Source: Lachnospiraceae bacterium (GTDB lineage Bacteria; Bacillota; Clostridia; Lachnospirales; Lachnospiraceae). Taken from it: a stretch of DNA of 42,801 nucleotides. The notes under the pieces are model-generated. The model saw nothing but the letters and a program-made list of their open reading frames with translations. It ran no database searches and was not told the DNA's origin. A program made the position numbers and the translations under genes. Of the stretch, positions 33,170 through 41,804 are shown one piece after another. Location: NCBI GenBank assembly GCA_015057615.1, contig SVEA01000019.1:1-42801 (forward strand). The letters run 5' to 3'. Positions within the stretch are counted from its first letter, which is position 1, and every line of letters begins with the position of its first letter.

Positions 33170-33670
33170 TTACTGTAGCTTTATATTTCCGAAAGAAATC
33201 TTGATGATACAATCGGAATTAAAGTGATCCTGGATACGTGTCAGTGTATTTTCTTTTATTGTGTCTTTGCTCTCATTTACTTCATCAACTGTGTATTTTG
33301 AAAATTCCTCTGTTATGATCTCTGCAATTTCATTGGAATGGGTCTCCATGGCTGACTGGATCGTAGCAGCGTCCTCATGCAGTTTATTGATCGATAGGGA
33401 TGCATTTAAAACTGCATAATGGTTTACTTTATCTGTTTTCTTAAGATTAATAGTCAATGGTTCCGGAAGCTCATAGATATCGACATCCGATATTGCAATT
33501 TCTTCTGCTGGTTCCTTATCCAGTTCCAAGTCTATGATCTGTGCCACCTTATTTATCAAATTGTTCGTTTTATTCGCTGCAGGCACTATGGTAAATACAA
33601 TGACAGCAGACAACACTGTATTTATTAAGCAGACCGCCAACATAACGACGGTTAACATGTTTTTTTTCAT
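33170..33670 (-). CDS. fliL: Flagellar basal body-associated protein FliL
   Basis: 166 residues. A membrane helix near the N-terminus (LTVVMLAVCLINTVLSAVIV) precedes a periplasmic-side domain starting ELPEPLTINLKKTDKVNHYA and ending IQDHFNSDCIIKISFGNIKL, which fits FliL. FliL stabilises the stator near the motor. It lies downstream of motB, with GGGG before the ATG. Confidence 0.9.
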   Translation of the reverse strand: MKKNMLTVVMLAVCLINTVLSAVIVFTIVPAANKTNNLINKVAQIIDLELDKEPAEEIAISDVDIYELPEPLTINLKKTDKVNHYAVLNASLSINKLHEDAATIQSAMETHSNEIAEIITEEFSKYTVDEVNESKDTIKENTLTRIQDHFNSDCIIKISFGNIKLQ

Positions 33671-33705
33671 TATCCATTCCCCTTCACTTCATCCAAAATG
33701 CTATC

Positions 33706-34545
33706 TTATCTACCGCTCAGCTCGTTATATATCTTGATCTCTATTCTGCGGTTTTTCGCTTTGCCATCTTCTGTGTCATTGCTTGCAATCGGTTCATATT
33801 CTCCTCGTCCCGAATACTTTAATCTCTTCGGGTCAAGCTTTTTATATTGAATTAAATATTCCGCTGCATTCAATGCTCTGGCAGAGGATAACCAGTTATT
33901 ATCCTTATAGGTAGAGCTCGTCATCGGAACATTATCGGTGTGGCCTTCAATTTCAATCGTATAGCCTTCAAATTTTACAAGGACATCACCAATCTTCGAT
34001 AGAATTGGTTTTGCCTCCTCCTTAATCTCTGCCTTTCCCGGATCGAATAGAATAGACCCTTTCATGGAGAGCTGGACAAATTGATACTCCGGATCGATCG
34101 CCAATTCGACATAGCCACCAAGACTGTATTGCTCCGAAAGCTCCGATACTTCATCATACATTTCCGTCGTGACTTTCTTCATCTCATTCTGTATCTTATC
34201 CAGAGCTTCCTTGTATTCCTCGTTCTTTGCAGAACCGTCGGTTCTATCCCCCTCTTCGTCATCGATTCCCATATTGGAATAATATTGATCCAGGTCATTT
34301 AACTGGGATATCCCGGAGGAGATCAGCTGCCCATCAAAGATTGCAGCCCCGCCGCCTTGTAAAACGCCGAAGGAATTCGCCATTGATACCGACATTTCCC
34401 TGAACTTTTCCGCATTCACATCGGACATGGCAAATAACATAACGAAGAAGCAAAGAAGAAGATTCATCAGATCCGCGAAGGTATTCAGCCATGGCTGGCC
34501 TGGCCCTCCATCCGGTTCTCTTCTCTTTCTAGCCAATCTCTTCAC
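33706..34545 (-). CDS. motB: Flagellar stator protein MotB
   Basis: 279 residues. The plug/anchor helix FADLMNLLLCFFVMLFAMSD carries the ion-coupling Asp25. The OmpA-like peptidoglycan-binding domain has IEGHTDNVPMTSSTYKDN then LSSARALNAAEYL and KNRRIEIKI. Starts at a GTG overlapping the motA end by 17 bases, the usual motA-motB coupling. A stretch of about residues 60-115 before the OmpA domain is acidic and variable. Confidence 0.97.
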   Translation of the reverse strand: MKRLARKRREPDGGPGQPWLNTFADLMNLLLCFFVMLFAMSDVNAEKFREMSVSMANSFGVLQGGGAAIFDGQLISSGISQLNDLDQYYSNMGIDDEEGDRTDGSAKNEEYKEALDKIQNEMKKVTTEMYDEVSELSEQYSLGGYVELAIDPEYQFVQLSMKGSILFDPGKAEIKEEAKPILSKIGDVLVKFEGYTIEIEGHTDNVPMTSSTYKDNNWLSSARALNAAEYLIQYKKLDPKRLKYSGRGEYEPIASNDTEDGKAKNRRIEIKIYNELSGR

Positions 34546-35329
34546 CGCCTTCTTCCTGCATTGCTGCTCTACGGGCAGGGGATAGGAAAGATTTCAGCTT
34601 TTCTTCAATTACTCTGGGGTTCTCACCTGCCTGAATTGATAAAAGCCCCTCTACCATTACTTCTTTGATTTTAATCTCCTGGGCATTGTTTGCCTTCAGC
34701 TTTGTTGATATAGGGATACAGATCCAGTTTGCCAGCATGGAGCCATAAAATGTTGTTACCAAAGCAACCGACATATTGGGTCCGATCGACTTCGGATCTT
34801 CCATTTTCTGAAGCATGTTGATCAGACCGATCAGCGTACCGATCATACCCCAGGCAGGACCCATTGCCGCAAAGTTATCCCAGAAGCCGACCTTACTTGC
34901 ATGTCGGTCTTCAATACAATTTAACTCGGTTTCCATGATGCTTCGTACCAGCTCCGGATCGGTACCATCAACAATTAAAAGAACACCCTTTTTTAAAAAT
35001 TCATCCTCAATATTGTTTGCCGCTTCCTCAAGTGCCAGTAAGCCTTCCTTTCTGGCTATGTTAGAAAGCTCTATGATGGTCCGAATGGTCTCCTCCTCAT
35101 TGGAGGGTACCTTCTTAAAAATTAAAGTAAAGCTTTTTAAATTTTCCAGATATCCTTTTAAGTCCGGTGCCATCATAAGTACACAGCAAAACGCTCCGCC
35201 AAAGGTTATAAAGATGGAGGGAACATCAAAAAAGTTCTTTAATACCAGCAGACTCTCCTGCCCATTCAGAATACCATAAACTACTACCACAAAACACATT
35301 ATCAAGCCCAGTAGGGATGCAAAATCCAA
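34529..35329 (-). CDS. motA: Flagellar stator protein MotA
   Basis: 266 residues with four membrane segments, including DFASLLGLIMCFVVVVYGIL at the N-terminus and GTLIGLINMLQKMEDPKSIG in the conserved Pro/Gly cytoplasmic region. I use the TTG at 35329, giving MDFASLLGLIM. AAGGTG sits six bases upstream, and the family usually starts just before this helix. The GTG at 35338 falls inside that ribosome binding site. MotAB are encoded inside the fla operon here, whereas in Bacillus subtilis they form a separate operon. Confidence 0.96.
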   Translation of the reverse strand: MDFASLLGLIMCFVVVVYGILNGQESLLVLKNFFDVPSIFITFGGAFCCVLMMAPDLKGYLENLKSFTLIFKKVPSNEEETIRTIIELSNIARKEGLLALEEAANNIEDEFLKKGVLLIVDGTDPELVRSIMETELNCIEDRHASKVGFWDNFAAMGPAWGMIGTLIGLINMLQKMEDPKSIGPNMSVALVTTFYGSMLANWICIPISTKLKANNAQEIKIKEVMVEGLLSIQAGENPRVIEEKLKSFLSPARRAAMQEEGGEEIG

Positions 35330-35383
35330 AATTGTCACCTTCTATCTTTTGTTTTTTCCTTTTACAACGAATACTACGAAAAA

Positions 35384-35575
35384 CTACAACTCTCTACATA
35401 ATATTTCCTTTTTGTATAATATTACAAGATTCCTAACTTCTTGTCTACTTTCCTTAACTATTATTTTACTGCCTGAGGTCAATGTAATCATGGTATCCGG
35501 AGTTTCTTCGACGCGTTCAATCAGCTCTGCATTGATTGTCATTTTCTTATCATTTATTCTTGTTACTTCAATCAA
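35384..35575 (-). CDS. flbD: Small flagellar operon protein FlbD
   Basis: 63 residues starting at a TTG with GGAGATGG upstream: IEVTRINDKKMTINAELIER, then LTSGSKIIVKES. This is the FlbD (YlzI/FlgEa) family, normally 60-70 residues and found between flgE and motA. Function poorly defined; associated with hook/motor genes by conserved neighbourhood. Confidence 0.93.
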   Translation of the reverse strand: MIEVTRINDKKMTINAELIERVEETPDTMITLTSGSKIIVKESRQEVRNLVILYKKEILCREL

Positions 35576-35599
35576 TTTCCCATCTCCTTCTCCCTTTAC

Positions 35600-35835
35600 G
35601 GAGCTGCTTTTATGAAACTTTAGTGAAAGCAGACTAAAAAATCATCTGATTATGACATGCGGCAGTATATCTATGGTCTGCCGCATGTCACGGCTCCTTT
35701 TTAGAACCTTTCTCCGCAAAGCCTTGCACTCTTTGGAGGTTGTAAGTAAGCCTGACTTATGCTATTTTCGTATCAATCACGAAGAATAACCGTTTTTACT
35801 ATACTTCCAAAGTCTTGCCTCTTTTTAGCAAGACT
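35600..35835. repeat. Hairpin cluster between flgE and flbD
   Basis: The gap of 263 bases holds a perfect 12-bp stem GACATGCGGCAG/CTGCCGCATGTC (35654-35689). Also present are CTGCTTTT..GAAAGCAG (about 35603-35632), TATTTTCGT/ACGAAGAATA (about 35763-35788) and GTCTTGC/GCAAGAC (about 35812-35834). On the minus strand, after the strongest stem, a small palindrome AATCAGATGATT is followed by TTTTTT, so this point could terminate a fraction of transcripts before flbD-motAB. No gene is present. Confidence 0.75.
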
Positions 35836-35838
35836 TTA

Positions 35839-37311
35839 TTATCGTTTCAGATTAATCAGTTCTTCCAGTAACGTATCCGAGGTTGTGATAATTCTAGAAT
35901 TTGCCTGGAATCCTCTCTGGGTGGTAATCATATCCGTAAACTGTGCAGAAAGGTCAACGTTGGACATTTCCAGCTCACCAGTCGATAAACCTCCGCCTCC
36001 CTGGGAAGGATCCTGTCCGATTCCGTCAAAATCACCGGAGTTCTGCGTTGCCGCAAACATATTATCACCGACTGCTTCCAAGCCTGCAGGGTTAGCGAAG
36101 GAGGCAACAGCGATCTGTCCGAGAAGGATACGGTCACCATTGTCATATTTTCCATAGATCTTTCCTGACACATCAACGCCGATCCCCTCCATACTGCCAA
36201 ACCGTTTTCCTGCTCCGTTCCCGTCTAAGCCTCCCTTAACGGCGGTTAGATTCGAAGCACCGCTGGTTGCATAGTTAGTAACCGTAGAAAAGTCAAGGTC
36301 AACTTCACGAAATGCATTCTTCGTCGGATCTGAAACCGCATCTGAATTTGAATATACCGTAAAGCCAATGCTCTTTAAATCCTCCGGTAAAGTATCCGTT
36401 TCTGTACCAGTAACACTTACAAAATCACCAGTAGCAGCGTCAAATTTTAATTTTGCTGCTCCGCCCTTTAAACTGAAGGAGCCATCCTCCTGGCTGATTG
36501 TAGCAGGATCTACCGCATAATCAATACCTGCAAACTTAATTGTAACTCCGCTTGGTACATATTTTCCTGTTGCATCTTTCGTAATAAAAATGGAATCTCC
36601 GCTCTCATTAATAATGTCGGTAACCTCGACCCGGTACTCTCCGTCAGAATCCGCCTCATCCCTATAAATTTTTAAATCTGCGGTATAGCTGTGACCAGTT
36701 TTATCATAGAATGAAACATTAACGATCTTGCCGGTTTCACTGGTAAGCTGCGTGTCCAGGCTGTCAATATTACCGGCTACATAAGCTGCTTTGGTTGCTT
36801 CCGGTTTGGAATACATGTTCTCCGGCGACATAACATTTAATTGGCTTACCTTATCCCGTACGATCGTATTCGGATCGTTTCTATCTACCTGCCAGCCCAT
36901 CACCGCCGCACCGGAATAGGTACATAACGTACCATAGGAATCAACGGTGAACGCACCTGCCTTTGTAAAATAATTAGTTCCACCACTGTTAACGATAAAG
37001 AACTGGTTACCGTCAATCATAATGTCTAACGGGTCATCCGTTCTCTGGGATGCGCCCGGAGTAGAGATCAGCTTCGTGATCGAAGCTACACTAGCACCGA
37101 GACCGATCTGCATGGCATTGCGTCCCGTACTGCCGGTCATACGGTTGGGACCGGACGCACTCTGGGTTGTCTGATAGAAAACATCCGAAAAATTAACGGA
37201 GCTTGATTTAAAACCAACGGTATTCACGTTGGCAATATTATTACCTATAACGTCCATCTTTGTCTGGTGTACTTTTAACCCTGATACACCAGAGAATAAT
37301 GCTCTCATCAT
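35839..37311 (-). CDS. flgE: Flagellar hook protein FlgE
   Basis: About 490 residues. The N-terminal rod/hook motif is MMRALFSGVSGLKVHQTKMD followed by VIGNNIANVNTVGFKSS. The C-terminus ends with LSTGELEMSNVDLSAQFTDM, then ITTQRGFQANSRIITTSDTL. Both are axial-protein heptad regions. The ATG at 37311 has GGAG eight bases upstream; the longer frame to 37377 reads through hairpin DNA. FlgE polymerises into the hook under FlgD cap control. The middle (200-400) is variable. Confidence 0.96.
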   Translation of the reverse strand: MMRALFSGVSGLKVHQTKMDVIGNNIANVNTVGFKSSSVNFSDVFYQTTQSASGPNRMTGSTGRNAMQIGLGASVASITKLISTPGASQRTDDPLDIMIDGNQFFIVNSGGTNYFTKAGAFTVDSYGTLCTYSGAAVMGWQVDRNDPNTIVRDKVSQLNVMSPENMYSKPEATKAAYVAGNIDSLDTQLTSETGKIVNVSFYDKTGHSYTADLKIYRDEADSDGEYRVEVTDIINESGDSIFITKDATGKYVPSGVTIKFAGIDYAVDPATISQEDGSFSLKGGAAKLKFDAATGDFVSVTGTETDTLPEDLKSIGFTVYSNSDAVSDPTKNAFREVDLDFSTVTNYATSGASNLTAVKGGLDGNGAGKRFGSMEGIGVDVSGKIYGKYDNGDRILLGQIAVASFANPAGLEAVGDNMFAATQNSGDFDGIGQDPSQGGGGLSTGELEMSNVDLSAQFTDMITTQRGFQANSRIITTSDTLLEELINLKR

Positions 37312-37328
37312 AATATTTTCTCCATTCC

Positions 37329-37410
37329 TGCACATGTATTTTGTGCATCTGAATTTGTGCCGACACTTCACAGGCACAAATTTGTGGTTGAAAGTGCATT
37401 TCTTTCAACC
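37329..37410. repeat. Three hairpins in a row upstream of flgE
   Basis: TGCACA..TGTGCA (37329-37347), AATTTGTGCC/GGCACAAATT (37352-37382) and GGTTGAAAG/CTTTCAACC (37386-37410) occupy the gap between flgE and the TIGR02530-type gene. Stems are 6 to 10 bp, loops 6 to 12 bases, no T-tract follows. Same style as the other intercistronic arrays. Confidence 0.75.
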
Positions 37411-37490
37411 TTTGACATCCTAAAAGTTATTTGTAATCGTCGTACCCAATCTGTCATTCATGGATACTGGCGCCTCCCTAAGGTCCGGCG

Positions 37491-37958
37491 TTATATGACT
37501 ACTGCACCATCAATATTGGTAAACACCTTATCTTCCCCATCGTTTACCGCCGTAATCACGGTATTGTTCTTAACATTTACAATAAAGGCAAGATTGTCTA
37601 CCATTACTAGTGATTCATTAATTCCCTTCTCTAAAGCTTTCTTGGCCCCTGTTTCCAATCGTTCCAACTGTTCCTCTGTCAGATCAATATTACGGCTTGC
37701 CAGTCTTTCATTTGCATGCTTGGAGAACTTTAATCCTTGACAGGTAAGCTCATGACAGGCAAATTGCGGCTTTCTCTGCCGGCTGTCTACTTCGTTCTTC
37801 CAGCTGGTTTTCTCTACTTGCTGCTGCTTCTCTAATACCTCCTGGAAGGAAGTATTCGGCGTAATCTTCTTTGGATAACCGGTACCGTTTATACTGCCGG
37901 CACCAAGGTGCCTTGTCATCTGCTCAATCGAAGGAAATTGATTTACCGGAATATTCAT
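37491..37958 (-). CDS. Flagellar operon protein (TIGR02530 type)
   Basis: 155 residues. The C-terminal half, LKFSKHANERLASRNIDLTE, then EQLERLETGAKKALEKG, SLVMVDNLAFIVNVKNNTVI and TAVNDGEDKVFTNIDGAVVI, matches the short conserved flagellar operon protein found between flgD and flgE in Firmicutes. The N-terminal 60 residues are hydrophilic and variable. Role unclear. GGGG precedes the ATG. Confidence 0.9.
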   Translation of the reverse strand: MNIPVNQFPSIEQMTRHLGAGSINGTGYPKKITPNTSFQEVLEKQQQVEKTSWKNEVDSRQRKPQFACHELTCQGLKFSKHANERLASRNIDLTEEQLERLETGAKKALEKGINESLVMVDNLAFIVNVKNNTVITAVNDGEDKVFTNIDGAVVI

Positions 37959-38001
37959 ATCTATATCCCCTTCCTATCTGAATGAATTGGTTCCATTATT
38001 G

Positions 38002-38826
38002 TCATTCCACAGGATCTGGATCCGTTTCATCCTCCGGGTCTGTTTCATCCTCCGGATCCGGGTCCGGTATCTCTTCCTCCGGCGGGGCGACATAAGTGGA
38101 ATTGGAAACCTTCAATGATATCTTATCCGTTACCGTGGTAAGATAAGGGTCATTGAAAATCACGGCTACTACATATTCTCCATTTTCCAGCTTCTCAAAT
38201 GCTTTCTTATTAATCGTCACCTTATTTCCGGATAAGGAAACCAAATCCGAATCAAGTAAGGTTCCATTAATCACGATCGCTACCTGGTCTGCAACTGTAC
38301 TACCATCACCAAGATCGACCTTAAAGGAAACATCCGCGGGCTTCTCCGCATCGTATTCCAGTGTGACCTTATCCTTAATTCCAGGAAGTCCCTTCTCGAT
38401 AATGTATTCCTCGGAAATAACGCTGTCCAGCTGTTCTGCAGAATACAGTCTGTTGCCTACCGAAAGATAAGCCTTTCCCTTCGAGATGCTAACAAAATCC
38501 ACTCTGCCGCTTACAGTACTCACTTCTCCGGTGGAACTTTTCGTATTCAGAACGACATTCTTACCAACCAGACTAAATGCCTGAGAGCTCGTGGTCAGTG
38601 CGCTTAAGTTCTGAAGCTGCTCTAATTGAGAGAAGGTGGCAAGCTGTGCGATAAATTCAGTATCCGTATTGGGATTAAGTGGGTCCTGATACTTCATCTG
38701 CGCTACCAAAAGCTGTAGAAACGCATCTTTCCCAAGCGCACCGTTCGCGGAAGCTTCTTTTGCATCGGAAACACTTTTTTTCTGCTCGATAATACCATTC
38801 TTCACCGGTTGTATTAACTCTGCCAT
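38002..38826 (-). CDS. flgD: Hook-capping protein FlgD
   Basis: 274 residues. The N-terminus has the export/cap motif ALGKDAFLQLLVAQMKYQDP followed by LNPNTDTEFIAQLATFSQLE, highly conserved in FlgD. The middle is beta-rich. The tail after about 248 is a Pro/Asp/Glu repeat (PDPDPEDETDPEDETDPDP) that is unusual for the family and is reflected in repeated DNA near 38015-38070. FlgD caps the growing hook. Confidence 0.95.
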   Translation of the reverse strand: MAELIQPVKNGIIEQKKSVSDAKEASANGALGKDAFLQLLVAQMKYQDPLNPNTDTEFIAQLATFSQLEQLQNLSALTTSSQAFSLVGKNVVLNTKSSTGEVSTVSGRVDFVSISKGKAYLSVGNRLYSAEQLDSVISEEYIIEKGLPGIKDKVTLEYDAEKPADVSFKVDLGDGSTVADQVAIVINGTLLDSDLVSLSGNKVTINKKAFEKLENGEYVVAVIFNDPYLTTVTDKISLKVSNSTYVAPPEEEIPDPDPEDETDPEDETDPDPVE

Positions 38827-39063
38827 AGTATCCTCCTTTCTTTATTTTTCTGTCTTTCTTTAAATTTCTGTTTCTTCTATGTCTTAACCTTCTCTAGTAT
38901 TTCGCATCCTGCTTTGTACTTTATATTTTGTACTTCTTAATCCTATAATGTGTTTCTTAGGTCTTACCTTAAATCTCTAATTTTTTATGTATTTTAACTT
39001 TCTCTGTATTTCTTAATCTTACTTTTCTTGAACCTTGCTATCATGTCCCGGTTTTTCTTACCT
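38827..39063. other. Purine-rich intercistronic stretch (minus strand) with degenerate repeats
   Basis: The 237 bases between fliK and flgD are almost all pyrimidine on the plus strand, hence A/G-rich in the transcript. A degenerate unit recurs on the plus strand: TATGTCTTAACC (about 38876), GTACTTCTTAATC (38930), GTGTTTCTTAGGTC (38950) and GTATTTCTTAATC (39005). No open frame, hairpin or promoter is convincing. The only clear signal is the GGAGG for flgD at its left end. Confidence 0.55.
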
Positions 39064-40581
39064 TTATGCTGTGAAATCAATCTGACTTCCCCGCATTCCG
39101 GTAATATCTGCCGTTTCTGCTTCCTCTGGCAAAGACTCACCCATTTGCATTGCTTCTTCAAGAGTTATCTTTTTTCCTCCGGAGCTCTTCTGCTGCTTCG
39201 GTTTATTACTTTGCGAATCCGCCTGAGTGCTCTGCTCAAATTCATAATGAGCAACGGTTACTTCAATCGTTTCCACCTTTACCCCTTGCTGTTCCAGGGT
39301 ATCCTTCAAGGTGTAGATCTGACTTTCGATTGCTTCCTTTGTAAGCTCATTCTGTACCACAAACTGCGCAGTCATAACGCCTTCCTTCGCTCTTATGGAT
39401 AGATTGACTTTCCCTAAGTTTTCCGGATTCAGCTGCAGCTCCATAGAAGTCTGATCCTGCCGGACTACGACACGAATCTGTTCAATGATTTGATTGGCAA
39501 TCTCTCGAAGTTCTGTGAGCTGAGCCATTTCTTCATTAAAATCTGCTGGAAGATTTCTCTGCGTGGCATCCACCATCCGGTCTACAAAATCCGTAAACCG
39601 ATCCGCTGGTGCAGTTCCTCGCTGCTCTTCCTTCCGGTCCGCCAGAGACTGGCTGCTTCCTTCCTCTGCTTGTGAGAGCTCCAGTTCTGCTGCCGCTTTA
39701 CTTTCTGTGGCTTCTCCGACGGAAGCTTTGTCTTTTTTGTCCGTTTCCGAACCAGACTCGGCGGGTACCTTTGCCCCGTTCTCCTTACTTTCTTCCCGGA
39801 TCTTACCAAGCGTGGCATTCTCTGTAATACCTTCCTCTGACAGCCTTAGTTCCTGCTCTGCCAAAGCTTTCGCTTCCGCATCTAAAATCGCTGCATCCGA
39901 AGCTTTCGTCTCCATAAAATCCGAATTTTCTAACTGCGCAAGGATCTCCTTCACCTGCCGATCCGTTACATCCAAACCGGAAGCTGCACACAACTCTTCG
40001 GCTGTCTGTAAAAGCTGCTTCATGGAATCCGCAAGGCTTTCATCGGTAAGAGCTGCAGAAATCTCACTTTGACCGCTATTTGCAAGAACCAGCTGTCGAA
40101 GGAAATCTGGATCTAACAAGTCCGTTTCTTTCATCCCCTGCTCTTCCATCAGCTGCTGTAATTCCTCCGGGCTCAGATTAAGAACATCCATTACCGACTG
40201 CCAAATTGAATTAAGCAGCTCCATGATCCGGTTCAGTAAATGAGGATCCTTTGCAGCATCCTTCGCCGAATCTTCAGTTTCCTTTGCTGTATACCGATCG
40301 GTTTCCGTAAGAGTGTCTGCTTTCGTTTCGGGTCCGGTCACCGAAGGATTTAATTTATCGACGGATTTTACCGGAAGTTTTGTCCTTTGCCCGACGTCAT
40401 TCCTCTTCGACGATTCAGCCGGGGAAATGCCGCTGCCGGACGTATCCTGCTTTGTCCTTTGACTACTTTCCATAATGAGGTCAAAGCTGCTATCCGTCTG
40501 CCTAGTTTTTCCGTGGAAGCTTGCTAATGCTGCACCGTTTACGTTTGCCGTCTGCGCCTTAATGCTCTGTGTCATCACCAC
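39064..40581 (-). CDS. fliK: Hook-length control protein FliK
   Basis: 505 residues. A long, low-complexity, acidic N-terminal region (residues 1-345) precedes the conserved FliK C-terminal domain (about 350-455). That domain includes TSMELQLNPENLGKVNLSIR then AKEGVMTAQFVVQNELTKEA and LEQQGVKVETIEVTV. The end is a Gln/Ser/Lys-rich tail. FliK is exported as a ruler and triggers the FlhB switch. The start is a GTG at 40581, six bases after GGAGG; an in-frame ATG lies two codons further in. Confidence 0.93.
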   Translation of the reverse strand: MVMTQSIKAQTANVNGAALASFHGKTRQTDSSFDLIMESSQRTKQDTSGSGISPAESSKRNDVGQRTKLPVKSVDKLNPSVTGPETKADTLTETDRYTAKETEDSAKDAAKDPHLLNRIMELLNSIWQSVMDVLNLSPEELQQLMEEQGMKETDLLDPDFLRQLVLANSGQSEISAALTDESLADSMKQLLQTAEELCAASGLDVTDRQVKEILAQLENSDFMETKASDAAILDAEAKALAEQELRLSEEGITENATLGKIREESKENGAKVPAESGSETDKKDKASVGEATESKAAAELELSQAEEGSSQSLADRKEEQRGTAPADRFTDFVDRMVDATQRNLPADFNEEMAQLTELREIANQIIEQIRVVVRQDQTSMELQLNPENLGKVNLSIRAKEGVMTAQFVVQNELTKEAIESQIYTLKDTLEQQGVKVETIEVTVAHYEFEQSTQADSQSNKPKQQKSSGGKKITLEEAMQMGESLPEEAETADITGMRGSQIDFTA

Positions 40582-40612
40582 ATTCTACCTCCTTTCTTTC
40601 GTATTTTAATTG

Positions 40613-40873
40613 TGAGTGTCAAAAGCCTTCTTGTTAAATATTCTTCATCAATTTGCACAACAAGATAAAACCCAAGTAATAGGAAACAATATTTTTCTAC
40701 GCAACTGTTTGAAGTCGTTGGCATGTACCATTACGTACTTCAATCCAAGTACTGCGTTTTATGTAGTGCTTTGTGAGACAACGGATTGAGAAGAAATTTG
40801 TTTCATATTACTTGTCAATGCATAAATTATGCAAATTGACGAAGTTGGTTTATACATCGGCTTTTGACACTCA
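40613..40873. repeat. MITE-like foldback element, copy 3 (complete)
   Basis: A 261-bp element bounded by perfect 15-bp terminal inverted repeats TGAGTGTCAAAAGCC (40613-40627) and GGCTTTTGACACTCA (40859-40873). Subterminal inverted pairs are CAATTTGCACA / ATGCAAATTG and CAAGTAATAGGAAACAAT / TTTGTTTCATATTACTTG. The centre pairs TTTGAAGTCGTTG loosely with TACGTACTTCAATCC. It has no reading frame of note. The flanks carry AATTG on both sides. Confidence 0.85.
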
Positions 40874-40992
40874 TATCAATTGTATAAACCTGTTGCATTC
40901 CGTAAAAATCTGCCTTGTAAATCTGCGTCGCAAACCTTTACCATTGCATCGATTCATAAAGTCAAGTAAACCGACTTTACAAATCATGTATT

Positions 40993-41027
40993 ACAACGGA
41001 ACCATGATAAAGAAAAGTTCCGATTGT
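40993..41027. repeat. Hairpin just upstream of foldback copy 3, near the MotE-like gene end
   Basis: ACAACGGAAC (40993-41002) pairs with GTTCCGATTGT (41017-41027), one bulge, loop of 14 bases. It lies 13 bases past the MotE-like stop (41040). The 165 bases between it and the foldback element hold further weak repeats and no gene. Confidence 0.55.
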
Positions 41028-41039
41028 AAGCCAAATCAC

Positions 41040-41804
41040 TTAATCTGCCAATTTTTCTTTATCCATGTCCAGCATCTTTTTCGTTACCTTAGCGGCAAAG
41101 ACACTATCCATTTCTGCCATAATCTTAGCACTCTCGGCAGGCTTCATACTAAGTAGAATCTGTGCGACCGACTCGATATCAGCGGACATCGTTTCCAGGA
41201 TGTCCGCTGCTGCCTTCGGCTCCATCTTCCGGTAGATATCGGCTTTTTCCAAAATAGCATCCGCATATTCTAACTGCTCAACGACCTGCCGGTAAATGAT
41301 CTCTGCATTGGTCGGATTGATTTTTTCATAATAAGCCTTGTATTCCTTTAAGTCAGGTGCTTTCTCGTTAAATACGACCTTCTTATCAAATTCAAGCTGT
41401 CTTTCTTCGAATCCCGCCTGCTTTTCTTCAAAGCCTTTCAAGCGGTTGATCTCTGCTTGCAATTCTTCCGTATTTTCCTTCCTGTCCGTTCCCTTCTGAT
41501 TTAACTGCTCTATCATTAATTCCAATTCTTTTATCCTGGCAACTGCTTCCGGGAGCGATGAATACGAATAATTATTCTCGGATGCCATCTGTTCATCGGT
41601 CACGTCCGGAAGTATCCTATGAATAATAGGTACATCCTTCAGAATTGGTCTGAGAACCCCGGATCCAAACCCGCCGATATCCAGTTTGATCAGTAACGCA
41701 AAGATAGCGAGCCAGATGATAACAATCAGCAGTGCTATCACGATCGTCAATACCTTACTGTCTTCTTTTTTATTTCTGCCGTCGGCTTGTTTTTTTCTTG
41801 CCAT
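41040..41804 (-). CDS. MotE-like flagellar protein (MgtE N-terminal-like domain)
   Basis: 254 residues. An N-terminal membrane helix (VLTIVIALLIVIIWLAIFAL) is followed by a coiled coil (about 85-150). The C-terminal helical domain repeats a ME/K-P-x-x-A motif: YRKMEPKAAADILETMSADI and LLSMKPAESAKIMAEMDSVF. This is the layout of MotE, YlxF and related proteins encoded between fliJ and fliK. MotE in other bacteria supports MotC/FliJ-linked stator or export assembly; the exact role here is inferred. The ATG overlaps the fliJ stop (TAATG). Confidence 0.85.
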   Translation of the reverse strand: MARKKQADGRNKKEDSKVLTIVIALLIVIIWLAIFALLIKLDIGGFGSGVLRPILKDVPIIHRILPDVTDEQMASENNYSYSSLPEAVARIKELELMIEQLNQKGTDRKENTEELQAEINRLKGFEEKQAGFEERQLEFDKKVVFNEKAPDLKEYKAYYEKINPTNAEIIYRQVVEQLEYADAILEKADIYRKMEPKAAADILETMSADIESVAQILLSMKPAESAKIMAEMDSVFAAKVTKKMLDMDKEKLAD

